Assembly (NCBI RefSeq): GCF_003003175.1
Contig: NZ_PVTY01000002.1
Coordinates: forward strand, 162,170-226,169
Direction: 5' to 3'
DNA from: Nesterenkonia sandarakina
GTDB lineage: Bacteria > Actinomycetota > Actinomycetes > Actinomycetales > Micrococcaceae
DNA: 64,000 bases
Shown: positions 49,019-61,284 of the stretch, piece after piece
Layout: each line of letters begins with the position of its first letter
How positions within the stretch are numbered: the stretch's first letter is position 1
The notes under the pieces: generated by a model
Told to the model about the DNA's origin: nothing
Database searches by the model: none
What the model saw: only the letters and a program-made list of their open reading frames with translations
Program-made: the position numbers and the translations under genes

Positions 49019-50026
49019 GTGACCGAGGAGTCCATCATCTCTGCCGAGTACTCTGCCTCCCAGACCAGCCCACAGGGCGACGTCGCGTCCCCGCCCTCCG
49101 CGCAGGTTGCTGATGCGCCGATCCCGACGCGCCGCACCTCCCTGCCGGGGAACCTGATCCGTGGAGCGATGATCGGCACCGTGGAGACGGTCCCCGGAGT
49201 CTCCGGAGGCACCGTCGCGCTGGTGGTCGGGATCTACCGGCAGCTCATCGATTCGGCCTCCCACGTGGTCTCCGCCGGCCGGACCTTGATCACGGGACCG
49301 GACCGTCGGGAAGGATCCCTGCACCATCTGCGCCTGGTCGACTGGAAGATCATCATCCCGGTCATGGTGGGCATGATCATCGCGGTGTTCACCGTGGCCG
49401 GTCCGATGGCCACGGCCGTGGAGACCTACCCCGAGCTGACCCGCGCGACCTTCTTCGGCATGGTGCTCGCCTCGATCCTCGTGCCGCTGCAGATGGCCTG
49501 GCAGGACCGCTCGGGTCCGCTGAAGGCCTCGCACCTGCTGGCGGGCATCCTCGCGGCGGCGCTGACCTTCTGGCTGGTCTCGCTGCCGCCGACCGCCGTG
49601 GAGCCCACCTGGTATGTGATCCTGCCTGCGGCCGCGATCGCCGTCTCAGCGCTGCTGCTGCCCGGGCTCTCCGGATCCTTCCTGCTGCTGACCTTCGGCC
49701 TGTACGAGCCCACGCTGCGCGCCGCGGCAGACTTCGACCTCGCCTACCTGAGCATCTTCGCGCTCGGAATGGTGCTGGGCGTGATCAGCATCGTCAAGGG
49801 CCTGAAATGGCTGCTGGATCACCGCCACCGGATCACCATGGTGGTGCTCACCGGTGTCATGGTGGGGGCGCTGCGCACACTGTGGCCCTGGCAGGACGAG
49901 GGCCGGACGCTCCTGGGTCCCGGAGAGAACCTCGGGGTGGCCCTCGGTCTGGGAGCCGCCGGATTCGCCGTCGTCCTGGTGCTGGTGCTCCTGGACTACC
50001 GGCTCTCCCAGCGCCAGACGCGGTAG
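49019..50026 (+). CDS. DUF368 family undecaprenyl-phosphate translocase-like protein
   Basis: A 335-residue membrane protein. The family opener is RGAMIGTVETVPGVSGGTVALVVGIYRQLI (about residues 48-77) and the repeat half has ISALLLPGLSGSFLLLTFGLYEPTLRA (about 203-229), the paired PGxSGG/SGS helices of DUF368. Members (PopT type) return undecaprenyl phosphate to the inner face for wall synthesis. About eight helices. GTG start; followed two bases later by the small membrane protein gene. Confidence 0.85.
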   Translation: MTEESIISAEYSASQTSPQGDVASPPSAQVADAPIPTRRTSLPGNLIRGAMIGTVETVPGVSGGTVALVVGIYRQLIDSASHVVSAGRTLITGPDRREGSLHHLRLVDWKIIIPVMVGMIIAVFTVAGPMATAVETYPELTRATFFGMVLASILVPLQMAWQDRSGPLKASHLLAGILAAALTFWLVSLPPTAVEPTWYVILPAAAIAVSALLLPGLSGSFLLLTFGLYEPTLRAAADFDLAYLSIFALGMVLGVISIVKGLKWLLDHRHRITMVVLTGVMVGALRTLWPWQDEGRTLLGPGENLGVALGLGAAGFAVVLVLVLLDYRLSQRQTR

Positions 50027-50028
50027 CG

Positions 50029-50457
50029 ATGGCGAGCCCCGAGCCAGGGCCGAGAACGACGACGCCGGGGCGCCCGCGCACGCTGCTGCTGTTCGGCGCG
50101 GCATTGAACCTCGTCCCGCCGGCCGGCTTCGCCCTGGCCATGTCCCGGCTGATCAGCGCGGAGCAGCTCAGCCTGGTGGCCGGCACCGGGTCCCTCGCCG
50201 CCGCGCTGTGCACGCTCTACGCGCTGTACCTCGCCGCGCTGCGCCGCAGCCTCCGGGGGCTCCTCGGTGGGGTGGCGCTGCTGGCGGCGGTGTTCTTCAT
50301 CGGCGGCGACGCCCTGGTCCGTGCGATGCCGGCGGAGAGCCTCGGACCTGGACTGGTCCCGTTCGCGGGACTCCTGCTGCACCTCTCGGCCGCCGTCACG
50401 CTGTTCACCCTGGGGCTGGTCTACCAGGATCCGAGAACCGCAGCGCGGCGGCGCTGA
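50029..50457 (+). CDS. Small four-helix membrane protein, unknown
   Basis: A 142-residue protein with an N-terminal Pro/Arg/Thr tail. Four hydrophobic helices follow (LLLFGAALNLVPPAGFALAM, LVAGTGSLAAALCTLYALYLAAL, LLGGVALLAAVFFIGGDALV and LVPFAGLLLHLSAAVTLFTLGLVY). No family recognised. The gene begins two bases after the DUF368 stop, so they are one transcript. Its last 53 bases overlap the end of the convergent propeller gene. Confidence 0.65.
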   Translation: MASPEPGPRTTTPGRPRTLLLFGAALNLVPPAGFALAMSRLISAEQLSLVAGTGSLAAALCTLYALYLAALRRSLRGLLGGVALLAAVFFIGGDALVRAMPAESLGPGLVPFAGLLLHLSAAVTLFTLGLVYQDPRTAARRR

Positions 50458-51451
50458 GGAAGGACGGCGCCGGCACCGGAGGCTTCTTGAAGCGGCGCAG
50501 CTGCTCGAGGGTGAGCGAGCTCCAGCTCCGGCACGCACGGGTCCCCGAGACGAAGACGGTGAGCGTGCCCGCGGCGTCGACGACCGCAGCCGGGTCGCAG
50601 ACGCCGCTCCCCATCCACGCGGGCGTGTCCGGGGTGTCGGTGTCCAGGATGCGTTCGGGGGCACTCCACCTCGTCCGCCGCGGACTGGGAGTCTCCGCGT
50701 GCATGATCCAGAGTCCCTGGGGCGGATAGGGCGCGGTGCCGTGCAGGTTCGTGCCGCGTGCCAGCAGCATCGCCCAGGTCTCCCCGAGGCGCACCGGCGC
50801 GACGTCGAAGAATCCCTCCGCGGACAGCGCGAACACCTCAGGCGTGGTCCACCCGGAGATGCCGTTCGCGCTGGTGCTGGAGCGCAGCTCGTAGTCGGGC
50901 TGCTCGCCCGGGGCGACCTCGTGCGGAGCTGCCAAGAACCACATGATGTAACGGTCGCCGTGCTGGAGCACCCGGGGCTCCAAGACGCTGGGCCGGGGGC
51001 CACGTCCGGTGAGGATCGGCGCGGTCCGGCGGACCCAGCGGCCCTGGTGTTCCTCGAGCACGCCGATCGCGTAGCTGCTCCCGGGCCCGACGTGGCGGCG
51101 CGAGGCCCGACCGGCGTAGTAGATCCGCGCCGGAGCCTCTGCCGAGGCGGGCACGTAGGACGGGGTGTGCATCCCGCCGCGGTCCCAGGCCGCGGGGGCG
51201 GCGTCCTCGATCAGCGCCGCAGCACGGCCACGGGCATCGACGTCCAGGGTCCATGGCGCGGTCGCCGGGTCTGCTCTCCGCGGCGCCCTGGCGGTATAGA
51301 GCCGGTTCCGGAAGGTGGTCGAGAATCCGCCGAGAAACAGCGTCCAGTGTTCGTCGTCGCCGTGGAGGTCTCCGACCCCGACGCCCAACAGGCCACGCGG
51401 CATCGGTCCGTCGACCATGTCCCAGAGCACCCGTGCCGAGGTGAGCTTCAT
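50405..51451 (-). CDS. Five-bladed beta-propeller, glycosidase-like protein
   Basis: A 348-residue soluble protein. Repeated strand blocks such as DEHWTLFLGGF, ARIYYAGRASRRHVGPGSSYAIGVLEE, RPSVLEPRVLQHGDRYIMWFLA, YELRSSTSANGISGWTTPEVF and GVCDPAAVVDAAGTLTVFVSGT are like those of GH32/43/130-type propellers. The position of acidic residues usual for those enzymes is not clear by eye, so activity is not claimed. There is no signal peptide. It overlaps the preceding plus-strand gene by 53 bases tail to tail. Confidence 0.6.
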   Translation of the reverse strand: MKLTSARVLWDMVDGPMPRGLLGVGVGDLHGDDEHWTLFLGGFSTTFRNRLYTARAPRRADPATAPWTLDVDARGRAAALIEDAAPAAWDRGGMHTPSYVPASAEAPARIYYAGRASRRHVGPGSSYAIGVLEEHQGRWVRRTAPILTGRGPRPSVLEPRVLQHGDRYIMWFLAAPHEVAPGEQPDYELRSSTSANGISGWTTPEVFALSAEGFFDVAPVRLGETWAMLLARGTNLHGTAPYPPQGLWIMHAETPSPRRTRWSAPERILDTDTPDTPAWMGSGVCDPAAVVDAAGTLTVFVSGTRACRSWSSLTLEQLRRFKKPPVPAPSFLSAAALRFSDPGRPAPG

Positions 51452-51489
51452 GACCTCAGACTAGCTCGGAGGGCAGGCCGGCCGAGGGA

Positions 51490-51900
51490 TCAGTCCAGCA
51501 CGGCCGTGGCCTCCACCTCGACCAGGACGTCCGGTTCGAACAGGAAGTCCACGCCGATCAGGGACGAGGGTGGCAGCGGGATCGGCAGTCCGAGCTCCTG
51601 CGCGACCGATTCGACGCCGCCCATGAACGCCTCGATCTTCTCCGGGCGCCAGTCGGTCACGTAGAACGTCAGGCGCACCACGTCCGTGAACCCGGCGCCG
51701 GCACTGGCGAGCGCGATATGCACGTTGCGCAGGACGGCGGCCACCTGCCCGGCGAGATCCCCGGGTGCCGCCGGTGCTCCGTCTGCAGCGCGCGCGGTCT
51801 GCCCGGAGATGTAGACCTGACGAGTTCCGGTCGCCACGGCCACGTGATGGTAGGGAACCGGCTGCATCAGACCGGTGGGGGAGGTGAGTTCGACGCTCAT
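51490..51900 (-). CDS. RidA-family protein
   Basis: A 136-residue protein: TSPTGLMQPVPYHHVAVATGTRQVYISGQTA (about residues 5-35), GQVAAVLRNVHIALASAGAGFTDVVRLTFYVTDW (about 49-82) and LIGVDFLFEPDVLVEVEATAVLD. RidA removes reactive enamines formed by PLP enzymes; the active Arg of the archetype lies near the end (PARS.VEV), and here that position is FEPDVLVEV with no Arg, so it may belong to a Rid subgroup with another use. ATG 51900 follows GAGGAG. It is divergent from the HxlR gene. Confidence 0.82.
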   Translation of the reverse strand: MSVELTSPTGLMQPVPYHHVAVATGTRQVYISGQTARAADGAPAAPGDLAGQVAAVLRNVHIALASAGAGFTDVVRLTFYVTDWRPEKIEAFMGGVESVAQELGLPIPLPPSSLIGVDFLFEPDVLVEVEATAVLD

Positions 51901-51919
51901 GTCATGCTCCTCGGCTAGT

Positions 51920-51938
51920 AGGTATTCTATTGATACCT
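51920..51938. promoter_or_regulatory. Inverted repeat between ridA-like and HxlR genes
   Basis: AGGTAT (51920-51925), seven bases, ATACCT (51933-51938) lies in the 73-base divergent gap, in the only AT-rich stretch there. HxlR-type regulators commonly bind GTAT-N-ATAC repeats near their own gene, so this is the likely operator for both directions. Confidence 0.65.
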
Positions 51939-51973
51939 CGTAGCCCAGAGTCACTTCAACGAAACCAGGTGTC

Positions 51974-52360
51974 ATGACGGAGACCACGCCCACGCTGCCC
52001 TTCGAGATCAGCGCACCGCATCGGGAGCTGCTGAATCAGGTGCTCGACAAATGGTCGCTGGAGGTGCTGAACCAGCTGTGCGAGAGTCCGGCGCGCTTCA
52101 GCGAGCTCCGCCGCACCATTCCCTCCGTGACGCAGAAGTCCCTGACCGCGACCTTGCGCCGGCTCGAACGCAATGGGGTCATCGAGCGCATGGTTCTGGG
52201 CACGCGTCCAGTGGCCGTGGAATATCGGATCACCGGACTGGGCAAGACCCTGCGACCGCCGATCGAGGAGATCCTCGGCTGGGCGAGCGCGCAGATGCCC
52301 AGGATCGAGGCCGCACGGGCGCGGTTCGACCAGGAGCGTGACCGTGAATCCGGGGTCTGA
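51974..52360 (+). CDS. HxlR-family transcriptional regulator
   Basis: A 128-residue winged-helix protein: LNQVLDKWSLEVLNQLCESPARFSELRRTIPSVTQKSLTATLRRLERNGVIERMVLGTRPVAVEYRITGLGKTLRPPI (about residues 20-97) is the complete HxlR domain with the K-W...L..G..RF.EL pattern. There is no N-terminal Cys close to the helix (as in aldehyde-sensing members), so the signal is unknown. It is divergent from the RidA gene and probably controls it. Confidence 0.85.
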   Translation: MTETTPTLPFEISAPHRELLNQVLDKWSLEVLNQLCESPARFSELRRTIPSVTQKSLTATLRRLERNGVIERMVLGTRPVAVEYRITGLGKTLRPPIEEILGWASAQMPRIEAARARFDQERDRESGV

Positions 52361-52392
52361 TCAGCGCACGGGGTTCGAACGGTGCTGGAACC

Positions 52393-53097
52393 TCACGCCT
52401 TGGTCCAGATGTGGAGCAGATACCCGTAGGAGAGGCCGAGCCGCTCCGGGTGTCTGAGGAGCCAGTCCCCGGCGACGTCGGCGGGGAACTTCAGGTTCAG
52501 GACCCGCTCCAGGTCGCTGCGGCTATGGAACTGCCACCGGCTCATCACCGCCGCGGTCCGGGCGCTCTTCTCCCGCCACCAGTCGGAGGGGTAGCCGTCC
52601 CGACCCTGCGCGGCGGCTGGGGCGCTGGTCCGCAGCAGCGCCGCGAACTCACCGAGCACGTGGTCGTTGTCGATCACCACGAGCCGGCCCCCGGGACGCA
52701 GCACCCGAGCGGCCTCCTCCAGGCCCGCCGACGGGTCGAAGTCCTCGGAGGGGAAGAAGTAGGCGAAGCGCGCATGGACCACATCGACGCTGGAATCGGC
52801 GAGCGGAATATGTTCCGCCGACCCGTGGAAGACCTTTGCCCGACGAGTGCGGCCGCGGGCCGCATCGAGCAGCCGCTCATCCGGCTCGATCCCGATCGTC
52901 TTCTCCGACTCGGAGTACTTCTGCAGCCAATAGCCCGAGCCGCAGCCGAGATCCACCAGCACCTTGTGTCGCCAGTCGGCGGCCTGGCGGAGGGCAGTCC
53001 ACAGCACACCCTGAGGGTCGATCGCCTCATTCTCGATCTCGTAGACCGCCGGATCAGCGCCCTGGTTCGCCGCCGGGACGAAGTCGTGGAGAGCCAT
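52393..53097 (-). CDS. Class I SAM-dependent methyltransferase
   Basis: A 234-residue enzyme. Motif I is VLVDLGCGSGYWLQKY (about residues 46-61), followed by IGIEPDERLLDAARGR, motif II/III HIPLADSSVDVVHARFAYFF and EAARVLRPGGRLVVIDNDHVL (about 138-158). The substrate is not known. ATG at 53097 (MALHDFVPA) is preferred to one 22 codons upstream, which has no similarity, though neither has a clear ribosome site. It ends 33 bases after the HxlR stop, towards it. Confidence 0.82.
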   Translation of the reverse strand: MALHDFVPAANQGADPAVYEIENEAIDPQGVLWTALRQAADWRHKVLVDLGCGSGYWLQKYSESEKTIGIEPDERLLDAARGRTRRAKVFHGSAEHIPLADSSVDVVHARFAYFFPSEDFDPSAGLEEAARVLRPGGRLVVIDNDHVLGEFAALLRTSAPAAAQGRDGYPSDWWREKSARTAAVMSRWQFHSRSDLERVLNLKFPADVAGDWLLRHPERLGLSYGYLLHIWTKA

Positions 53098-53215
53098 GAC
53101 GTGATTCTTGCAGAGTTCGACGCGCTGACAAGGGGTGTCGTGGCGGAACTTATCCGGTTGCAACGGTGGGTCAGGTGCCGGAGACTTCGGCAGCGCGCCA
53201 CCCTAAGCTTGGACC

Positions 53216-53926
53216 ATGCCGTCACGGCTCCCCTCCTTCTCAGGGCGCCCCATGGAGCTCTCCCTGCCCTTCACCGGTCCCTGGAAGGTGCAGAACAGCC
53301 CAGCGAACCGTGTGCCGAGCCACGGCACCGATCTCTTCGGCATCCGATACGCCATCGACTTCATCGCCGTGGACGCCCGTGGTCGGACCGCCGGGTCGAG
53401 GAGCTGGCGCAGCACCCTGGCCACGGAGCCGCCGCAGCTGTTCTTCGCCTATGGCCAAGAGGTGCTGGCACCGTGCCCAGGGACCGTACGAGTGGTCCAC
53501 GACGGTGAAGATGACCACGCGGCCCGGCGATCGCAGGTGAACCTGATCGGCTACATGCTCGGTCAGCCGGCGCGGATCCGTGAGGGACCGGCGGCCATCG
53601 CCGGGAACCACGTGATCATCGAGGAGCCGCTGAGCGGGAGCTTCCTCGCCCTGGTGCACCTGCAGCGCGGATCGATCCGATTCTCGCCCGGAGCGCAGGT
53701 CTCCACCGGAGACGTGCTGGCCCAGTGCGGCTACAGCGGGAACTCCACCCAGCCGCATCTCCATCTCCAGGCCATGGACAGCCTGGACCTGCCCCGCGCG
53801 CACGGCACGCCGATCGCGTTCCGGAACTTCTGCGAACAGCTCCGCAGCGGCGAGACGGCCCTGATCCAGCGCGGCGTCCCGACCAACTCCTCCGTGGTGC
53901 AGCCCGTCCGGCCGGTGCGGCCCTGA
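53216..53926 (+). CDS. M23-like peptidase domain protein
   Basis: A 236-residue protein with a LytM/M23-type fold. SHGTDLFGIRYAIDFIAVD (about residues 36-54) carries the first His and Asp. GTVRVVHDGEDD, HVIIEEPLSGSFLALVHLQRGSI and VLAQCGYSGNSTQPHLHLQAMDS follow, with the closing H-x-H at about 182-184. All zinc ligands appear present. There is no signal peptide, so the place of action is not clear; wall-cutting needs export. It precedes the FAD oxidoreductase by 24 bases on the same strand. Confidence 0.78.
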   Translation: MPSRLPSFSGRPMELSLPFTGPWKVQNSPANRVPSHGTDLFGIRYAIDFIAVDARGRTAGSRSWRSTLATEPPQLFFAYGQEVLAPCPGTVRVVHDGEDDHAARRSQVNLIGYMLGQPARIREGPAAIAGNHVIIEEPLSGSFLALVHLQRGSIRFSPGAQVSTGDVLAQCGYSGNSTQPHLHLQAMDSLDLPRAHGTPIAFRNFCEQLRSGETALIQRGVPTNSSVVQPVRPVRP

Positions 53927-53950
53927 CGGTGTGCTGAGGAGGCGATACCG

Positions 53951-55219
53951 ATGAACGAGCCGCGGCGGGACTGCGTGATCGCCGGGGGAGGCCCCGCCGG
54001 AATGATGCTGGGATACCTGCTGGCCCGCGCGGGACTGGAGGTCACCGTGCTGGAGAAGCACTCCGACTTCCTCCGGGACTTCCGCGGCGACACCATCCAC
54101 CCCTCCACGCTCACGCTCCTGGGCGAGCTCGGGCTGCGCGAGAAGTTTCTGGCGCTGCCGGTCACTCGACTCTCCACCCTCGACGCCGTCATCGAAGGGG
54201 CGCGGCTGACCCTGGTCGATTTCGGCGTGCTGCGGCCACCGGACAACTTCCTCGTCCTCGCCCCGCAGTGGGACTTTCTGAACTTCCTGGCCCGCGAGGC
54301 ACAGGCCCTGCCCGAGTTCGACCTGCGCATGGACACCGAGGCCACCGACCTGCTGCGCGAGCGCCCGAGGCCCGGCGAAGACGACGACGCCGCGGTCCTC
54401 GGAGTGCGCGTCCGGTCTGCCTCCGGTGAGCAGGAGATCCGGGCGCGGCTCACCGTCGCCGCCGACGGACGATCCTCGACCCTGCGGGCAGCCGCAGGGC
54501 TGACCCCGCTGGAGACCGGGGTGCCCATCGACGTGCTCTGGTTCAGCCTCCCGAAGCCCGCCGATCCCGGGGCGCCCACGCTGGGTCACCTCTCCTCGGC
54601 CGGGATGGTGCTGACCATCGACCGCGGCGACACCTACCAATCCGGCCTGATCATCGGCAAGGGTGGGTTCGAAGGCCTGCATCGCGCCGGGCTGCCGGCG
54701 TTCCGCACCAGACTCGTCCGGGCGGCCCCGATATTGCGTGAGGTGGTCCACACGCTCACCGACTGGGAGCAGATCAAGCTGCTCACCGTGCAGATCAACC
54801 GGCTCCCGCGCTGGCACCGGCCGGGATTCATCGCCATCGGGGATGCGGCCCACGCGATGTCCCCGATGTTCGGGGTGGGCGTGAACTACGCGATCCAGGA
54901 CGCGGTGGCCCTGGCCAATGCGATCCGCGCAGAACTGCGGCAGGGAGCCGTCGCCGAGCAGACGCTGGCGGCCGTGCAGTCCAGGCGGGAGCGGCCGGTG
55001 AGGCTGATGCAGGGCATCCAGGCGCGGGGACATCGGGTGATCGTGCGCTCCACCGAGGGCCGACGGGTCGTCCCGCGGGCCGGCGCGACGCTGCTGCGCC
55101 TCAGCTCGCCCGTGCTGCGCCGGATCACCGCCCGCGTGATCGGGGTGGGCCTGCTCCCGGAACACGTGCGCACCCCGCTCAGCGGTGACCTCGGTGAGCG
55201 CATCGTGAAACGTGGCTGA
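53951..55219 (+). CDS. FAD-dependent oxidoreductase (aromatic hydroxylase fold)
   Basis: A 422-residue flavoprotein of the PHBH group. The FAD motif is CVIAGGGPAGMMLGYLLARAGLEVTVLEKH (about residues 8-37). RGDTIHPSTLTLLGELGL, a DG motif (LTVAADGRSSTLRAAAGL, about 167-184) and the GD motif (GFIAIGDAAHAMSPMFGVGVNYAIQDAVALANAI, about 294-327) follow. It hydroxylates or oxidises an unknown, probably hydrophobic substrate. It ends just before the glycine riboswitch. Confidence 0.88.
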   Translation: MNEPRRDCVIAGGGPAGMMLGYLLARAGLEVTVLEKHSDFLRDFRGDTIHPSTLTLLGELGLREKFLALPVTRLSTLDAVIEGARLTLVDFGVLRPPDNFLVLAPQWDFLNFLAREAQALPEFDLRMDTEATDLLRERPRPGEDDDAAVLGVRVRSASGEQEIRARLTVAADGRSSTLRAAAGLTPLETGVPIDVLWFSLPKPADPGAPTLGHLSSAGMVLTIDRGDTYQSGLIIGKGGFEGLHRAGLPAFRTRLVRAAPILREVVHTLTDWEQIKLLTVQINRLPRWHRPGFIAIGDAAHAMSPMFGVGVNYAIQDAVALANAIRAELRQGAVAEQTLAAVQSRRERPVRLMQGIQARGHRVIVRSTEGRRVVPRAGATLLRLSSPVLRRITARVIGVGLLPEHVRTPLSGDLGERIVKRG

Positions 55220-55267
55220 AAACACTGCTGTGGCACAATGAAGGGAAACTGAATCATCGCCACGTCC

Positions 55268-55520
55268 CCTGTGTGGGAGAGTCCGGCTGGCGCCCAGAGC
55301 AGTGTCCTCACTGCAGACCTGGGCGCGGATCCGGCGCCGAAGGAGCAATATCCTCCCCGGGAACCTCTCAGGCACTCAGTACCGTGCAGGGGTGGCAACT
55401 CTGGAAAGCAGCACGTCAGGCAGTCGTTCTGGCGCGCTCACCGAAGGTGCAAGCCGGTTGCGCCCCGTCTGACGGGTGCGATGACCGGTGAATCTCTCAG
55501 GTCCATCACAGAGCGGGGGA
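55268..55520 (+). ncRNA. Tandem glycine riboswitch upstream of gcvP
   Basis: Two aptamers are visible in the 338-base leader. The first starts GTGTGGGAGAG (55271-55281), has GCCGAAGGAGCAA (about 55336-55348) and closes CTCTCAGG (55365-55372) with ACCG after it. The linker contains ACTCTGGAAAGC. The second has ACCGAAGGTGCAA (about 55440-55452), and AATCTCTCAGGTCC (CTCTCAGG 55494-55501). The repeated CCGAAGG-GCAA and CTCTCAGG blocks are the glycine-binding core. Glycine binding should switch on the gcv operon. Confidence 0.92.
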
Positions 55521-55557
55521 GGAACCCGCGCTATCTCCATGCCTGGAAGGTTCCTCT

Positions 55558-58499
<2,942 letters not shown>

Positions 58500-58503
<4 letters not shown>

Positions 58504-59696
58504 GAGAGACCGCGCTGAGCGCCGCCCACGCCGACCTGGGCGCCAGCTTCACCGACTTCGGCGGCTGGAAGATGCCCCTGAAGTACACCTCGGAGCTTGA
58601 GGAGCACCGTGCGGTGCGTACCACCGCCGGGCTCTTCGACCTCTCCCATATGGGCGAGATCCGGATCGTCGGCCCCGACGCCGCGACCTTCCTGAACACC
58701 GCGCTGGTGGGCAACCTCGCCGCGGTCAAGATCGGCAAGGCGAAGTACTCGCTGATCTGCCGGGAGGACGGCGGGATCCTCGATGACCTGATCGCCTACC
58801 GGATCGACGAGAACGAGTACCTGCTGGTCCCCAACGCGTCGAACCGCGAGGTGGTCGCCGCGGCGCTCACCGAGCGCGCCGCCGCCGGCCCGATCCTCGA
58901 CGGCGCACCCGCCGGCAGCGACTCCTCCGCCGGCGACTCCTCCGGCAGCGCCGGCTTCGACGTCGAGGTGTGGGACGAATCCGAAGGCATCAGCCTGATC
59001 GCGGTCCAGGGGCCCGCCGCGCAGAAGATCATCAGCTCCGTGGTGCGCGGCAATGAGACCTTCCTGGTCGAGGAGCTGGGCTACTACGCGTTCACCACGG
59101 TGAGCATCGGCGGCGACGAGATCCTGCTCGCCCGCACCGGATACACCGGTGAGGACGGGTTCGAGCTGTTCCTGCCCAATGACAAGGCCCACGCCCTGTG
59201 GCTGGCGCTGCTGGAGGCCGGGTCCGACGACGGCCTGGTCCCCTGCGGTCTGGCCTGCCGAGACTCGCTGCGCCTGGAGGCCGGGATGCCGCTCTACGGC
59301 AACGAGCTCTCCACCGAACGGGTCAGCTTCGAAGCCGGCCTTCCGGTGGTCTCCTTCAGCAAGGCGGAGAATTTCGTCGGCCGCGCCGCCCTGGAGGCGG
59401 CCAAGGCCGAGGGGCGCGGCAAGACCACCGGTCAGCGGCTCGTCGGACTCAAAGGACTGGGCAAGCGCGCTGGCCGCGGCGGCTACCCGGTGCTCGCCGT
59501 GGAGGGGGACGATGCAGGTATGACAGTGGGCACGGTGACCTCCGGGCTGCCCAGCCCCACCCTGGGCTACCCGATCGCGATGGCCTACGTCGACATCGCC
59601 CACACCGAACCGGGCACCCGGCTCGACGTCGATCTGCGTGGCAAGCCGCAGCCCTTCGAAGTGGTCCCGCTGCCCTTCTACCGCCGCGAAAGCTGA
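58500..59696 (+). CDS. gcvT: Aminomethyltransferase, T protein
   Basis: A 398-residue tetrahydrofolate-dependent enzyme that moves the aminomethyl group from the H protein to folate, releasing ammonia. [33 protein letters not shown] and [17 protein letters not shown] with [18 protein letters not shown] are the family blocks (Asp near 97 and Arg near 235-255). An Ala/Gly/Ser-rich insert ([22 protein letters not shown], about 138-159) makes it slightly longer than usual. It overlaps gcvP by ATGA. Confidence 0.96.
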
Positions 59697-59720
59697 CCGG
59701 ACCAGGATTCGAGACTCTCC

Positions 59721-61217
59721 ATGACCATCAGCATCTTCGACCTCCTCCGAGTTGGCATCGGGCCCTCGTCCTCACACACGGTGGGACCGATGCGCGCCGC
59801 CCGGCGGTTCGTGACCGAGCAGCTCGCCAGTCCCGAGGCGCTGGCGCGGACCGAGTCGGTGCAGGTGGACCTCTACGGGTCGCTCTCGGCCACCGGGCGC
59901 GGGCATGCAACCTTCACCGCGGTGCTGCTGGGACTGGAGGGCTGGGACCCGGAGACGATCCTGCCCGAGCAGGTCGACTCCCGACTCGCCGCCATGGAGG
60001 CCAGCGGCAGGATCCAGCTGGCCGCCCAGTCAGCCGCAGCGCCGCACGAGCAGCAGGACGACGCCGGCGCCCAGGAGGCCGGCAAGGAGATCCCGCTGCG
60101 GGTGGAGGACTTCATCCAGCGCCCGCTGACCGTGATGGATCGGCACACCAATGCGATGACGCTCACCGCGCTCGACGCCGGCGGAGAGCAGGTGGCCAAG
60201 GAGATCTATTACTCCATCGGGGGAGGGTTCGTGCTCTCGGAATCCGATGCGGTGGCTTCCGACGCCTCGCTGGGGGAGGCGCTGGCCACCCCGGACGCCG
60301 AAGTGCCCTATCCGTTCACCACCGCCGCCGTGCTCATGGAGCACTGCGCCCGCTCCGGCCTGCCGGTCTCCCGGGTGATGCTGGCCAATGAGCGTGCGCT
60401 GCACCTCGCCCGGCACGGCGGCACCGCGGAGGAGGCCGACGCGGAGATCACCAGGAAGGTGCTGCACCTCTGGCAGGTCATGGAGGAATGCAAGAACTCA
60501 GCCCTGGAGCGCGAGGGACACCTGCCCGGAGGGCTCAAGGTCCGCCGTCGCGCGCCCGACTGGCATGCCCGGATGTGGAAGGACGACCCGGGGCGCACCC
60601 ACGCCTACTGGCAGGAGTGGGTGAACCTGGTGGCGCTGGCGGTCAACGAGGAGAACGCCTCCGGCGGACGGGTGGTCACCGCTCCGACCAACGGCGCCGC
60701 CGGGATCATTCCCGCCGTCGGGTTCTACGCCACCCACTACGGACCCGGCGCGAGCTACTGCGGGGAGGAGGAGCGCGAGGACATCGCCGTGCGGTTCCTG
60801 CTCACCGCCGCTGCGGTCGGGGTGCTCTATAAGGAGCAGGCATCGATCTCCGGCGCCGAGGTCGGCTGTCAGGGTGAGGTCGGCTCGGCCTCCTCGATGG
60901 CCGCCGCCGGGCTCTGCGAGGTCCTCGGCGGCACTGCCAATCAGGTGGAGAATGCCGCCGAGATCGCGATGGAGCACAACCTCGGACTCACCTGCGATCC
61001 GATCGCCGGACTGGTCCAGGTGCCCTGCATCGAGCGCAACGCCATGGCCGCGACCAAGGCCGTCAACGCCGCCCGGATGGCGCTGATGGGCGACGGTGAT
61101 CACCGAGTCTCCCTGGACGAGGTCATCGTCACCATGCGCGAGACGGGCAAGGACATGTCCTCGAAGTACAAGGAGACAGCCCTGGGCGGGCTGGCGGTCA
61201 ACGTCGTCGAGTGCTGA
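59721..61217 (+). CDS. sdaA: L-serine ammonia-lyase (iron-sulfur)
   Basis: A 498-residue single-chain enzyme that deaminates L-serine to pyruvate. The beta-like half opens [27 protein letters not shown] and the alpha-like half has the cluster Cys in [23 protein letters not shown] (about residues 383-405) and [22 protein letters not shown] (about 425-446). An Ala/Gln/Asp insert (about 102-125) is present between the halves. In this operon serine comes from glycine via GlyA, so the genes form a glycine to pyruvate route. It is the last gene, followed by a seven-base repeat and a hairpin. Confidence 0.95.
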   Translation: MTISIFDLLRVGIGPSSSHTVGPMRAARRFVTEQLASPEALARTESVQVDLYGSLSATGRGHATFTAVLLGLEGWDPETILPEQVDSRLAAMEASGRIQLAAQSAAAPHEQQDDAGAQEAGKEIPLRVEDFIQRPLTVMDRHTNAMTLTALDAGGEQVAKEIYYSIGGGFVLSESDAVASDASLGEALATPDAEVPYPFTTAAVLMEHCARSGLPVSRVMLANERALHLARHGGTAEEADAEITRKVLHLWQVMEECKNSALEREGHLPGGLKVRRRAPDWHARMWKDDPGRTHAYWQEWVNLVALAVNEENASGGRVVTAPTNGAAGIIPAVGFYATHYGPGASYCGEEEREDIAVRFLLTAAAVGVLYKEQASISGAEVGCQGEVGSASSMAAAGLCEVLGGTANQVENAAEIAMEHNLGLTCDPIAGLVQVPCIERNAMAATKAVNAARMALMGDGDHRVSLDEVIVTMRETGKDMSSKYKETALGGLAVNVVEC

Positions 61218-61245
61218 GTGCTGAGTGCTGAGTGCTGAGTGCTGA
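61211..61245 (+). repeat. Five tandem copies of GTGCTGA at the end of sdaA
   Basis: GTGCTGA is repeated five times without change from 61211 to 61245. The first copy holds the sdaA stop TGA. Because seven is not a multiple of three, the further TGA triplets fall in all three frames. Confidence 0.92.
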
Positions 61246-61248
61246 TCG

Positions 61249-61276
61249 CGGGGCGCCTGGCCGTCCCGACGCCCCG
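61249..61276. terminator. Hairpin between sdaA and the acyl-CoA dehydrogenase gene
   Basis: CGGGGCG (61249-61255) pairs with CGCCCCG (61270-61276) around a 14-base loop. No T tract. It lies between convergent genes and probably serves both. Confidence 0.6.
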
Positions 61277-61284
61277 TGCTGCCG

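Noticed and set aside
61211-61245. Attachment site or CRISPR remnant
   Set aside because: Contiguous seven-base units without spacers, no integrase or tRNA next to it.
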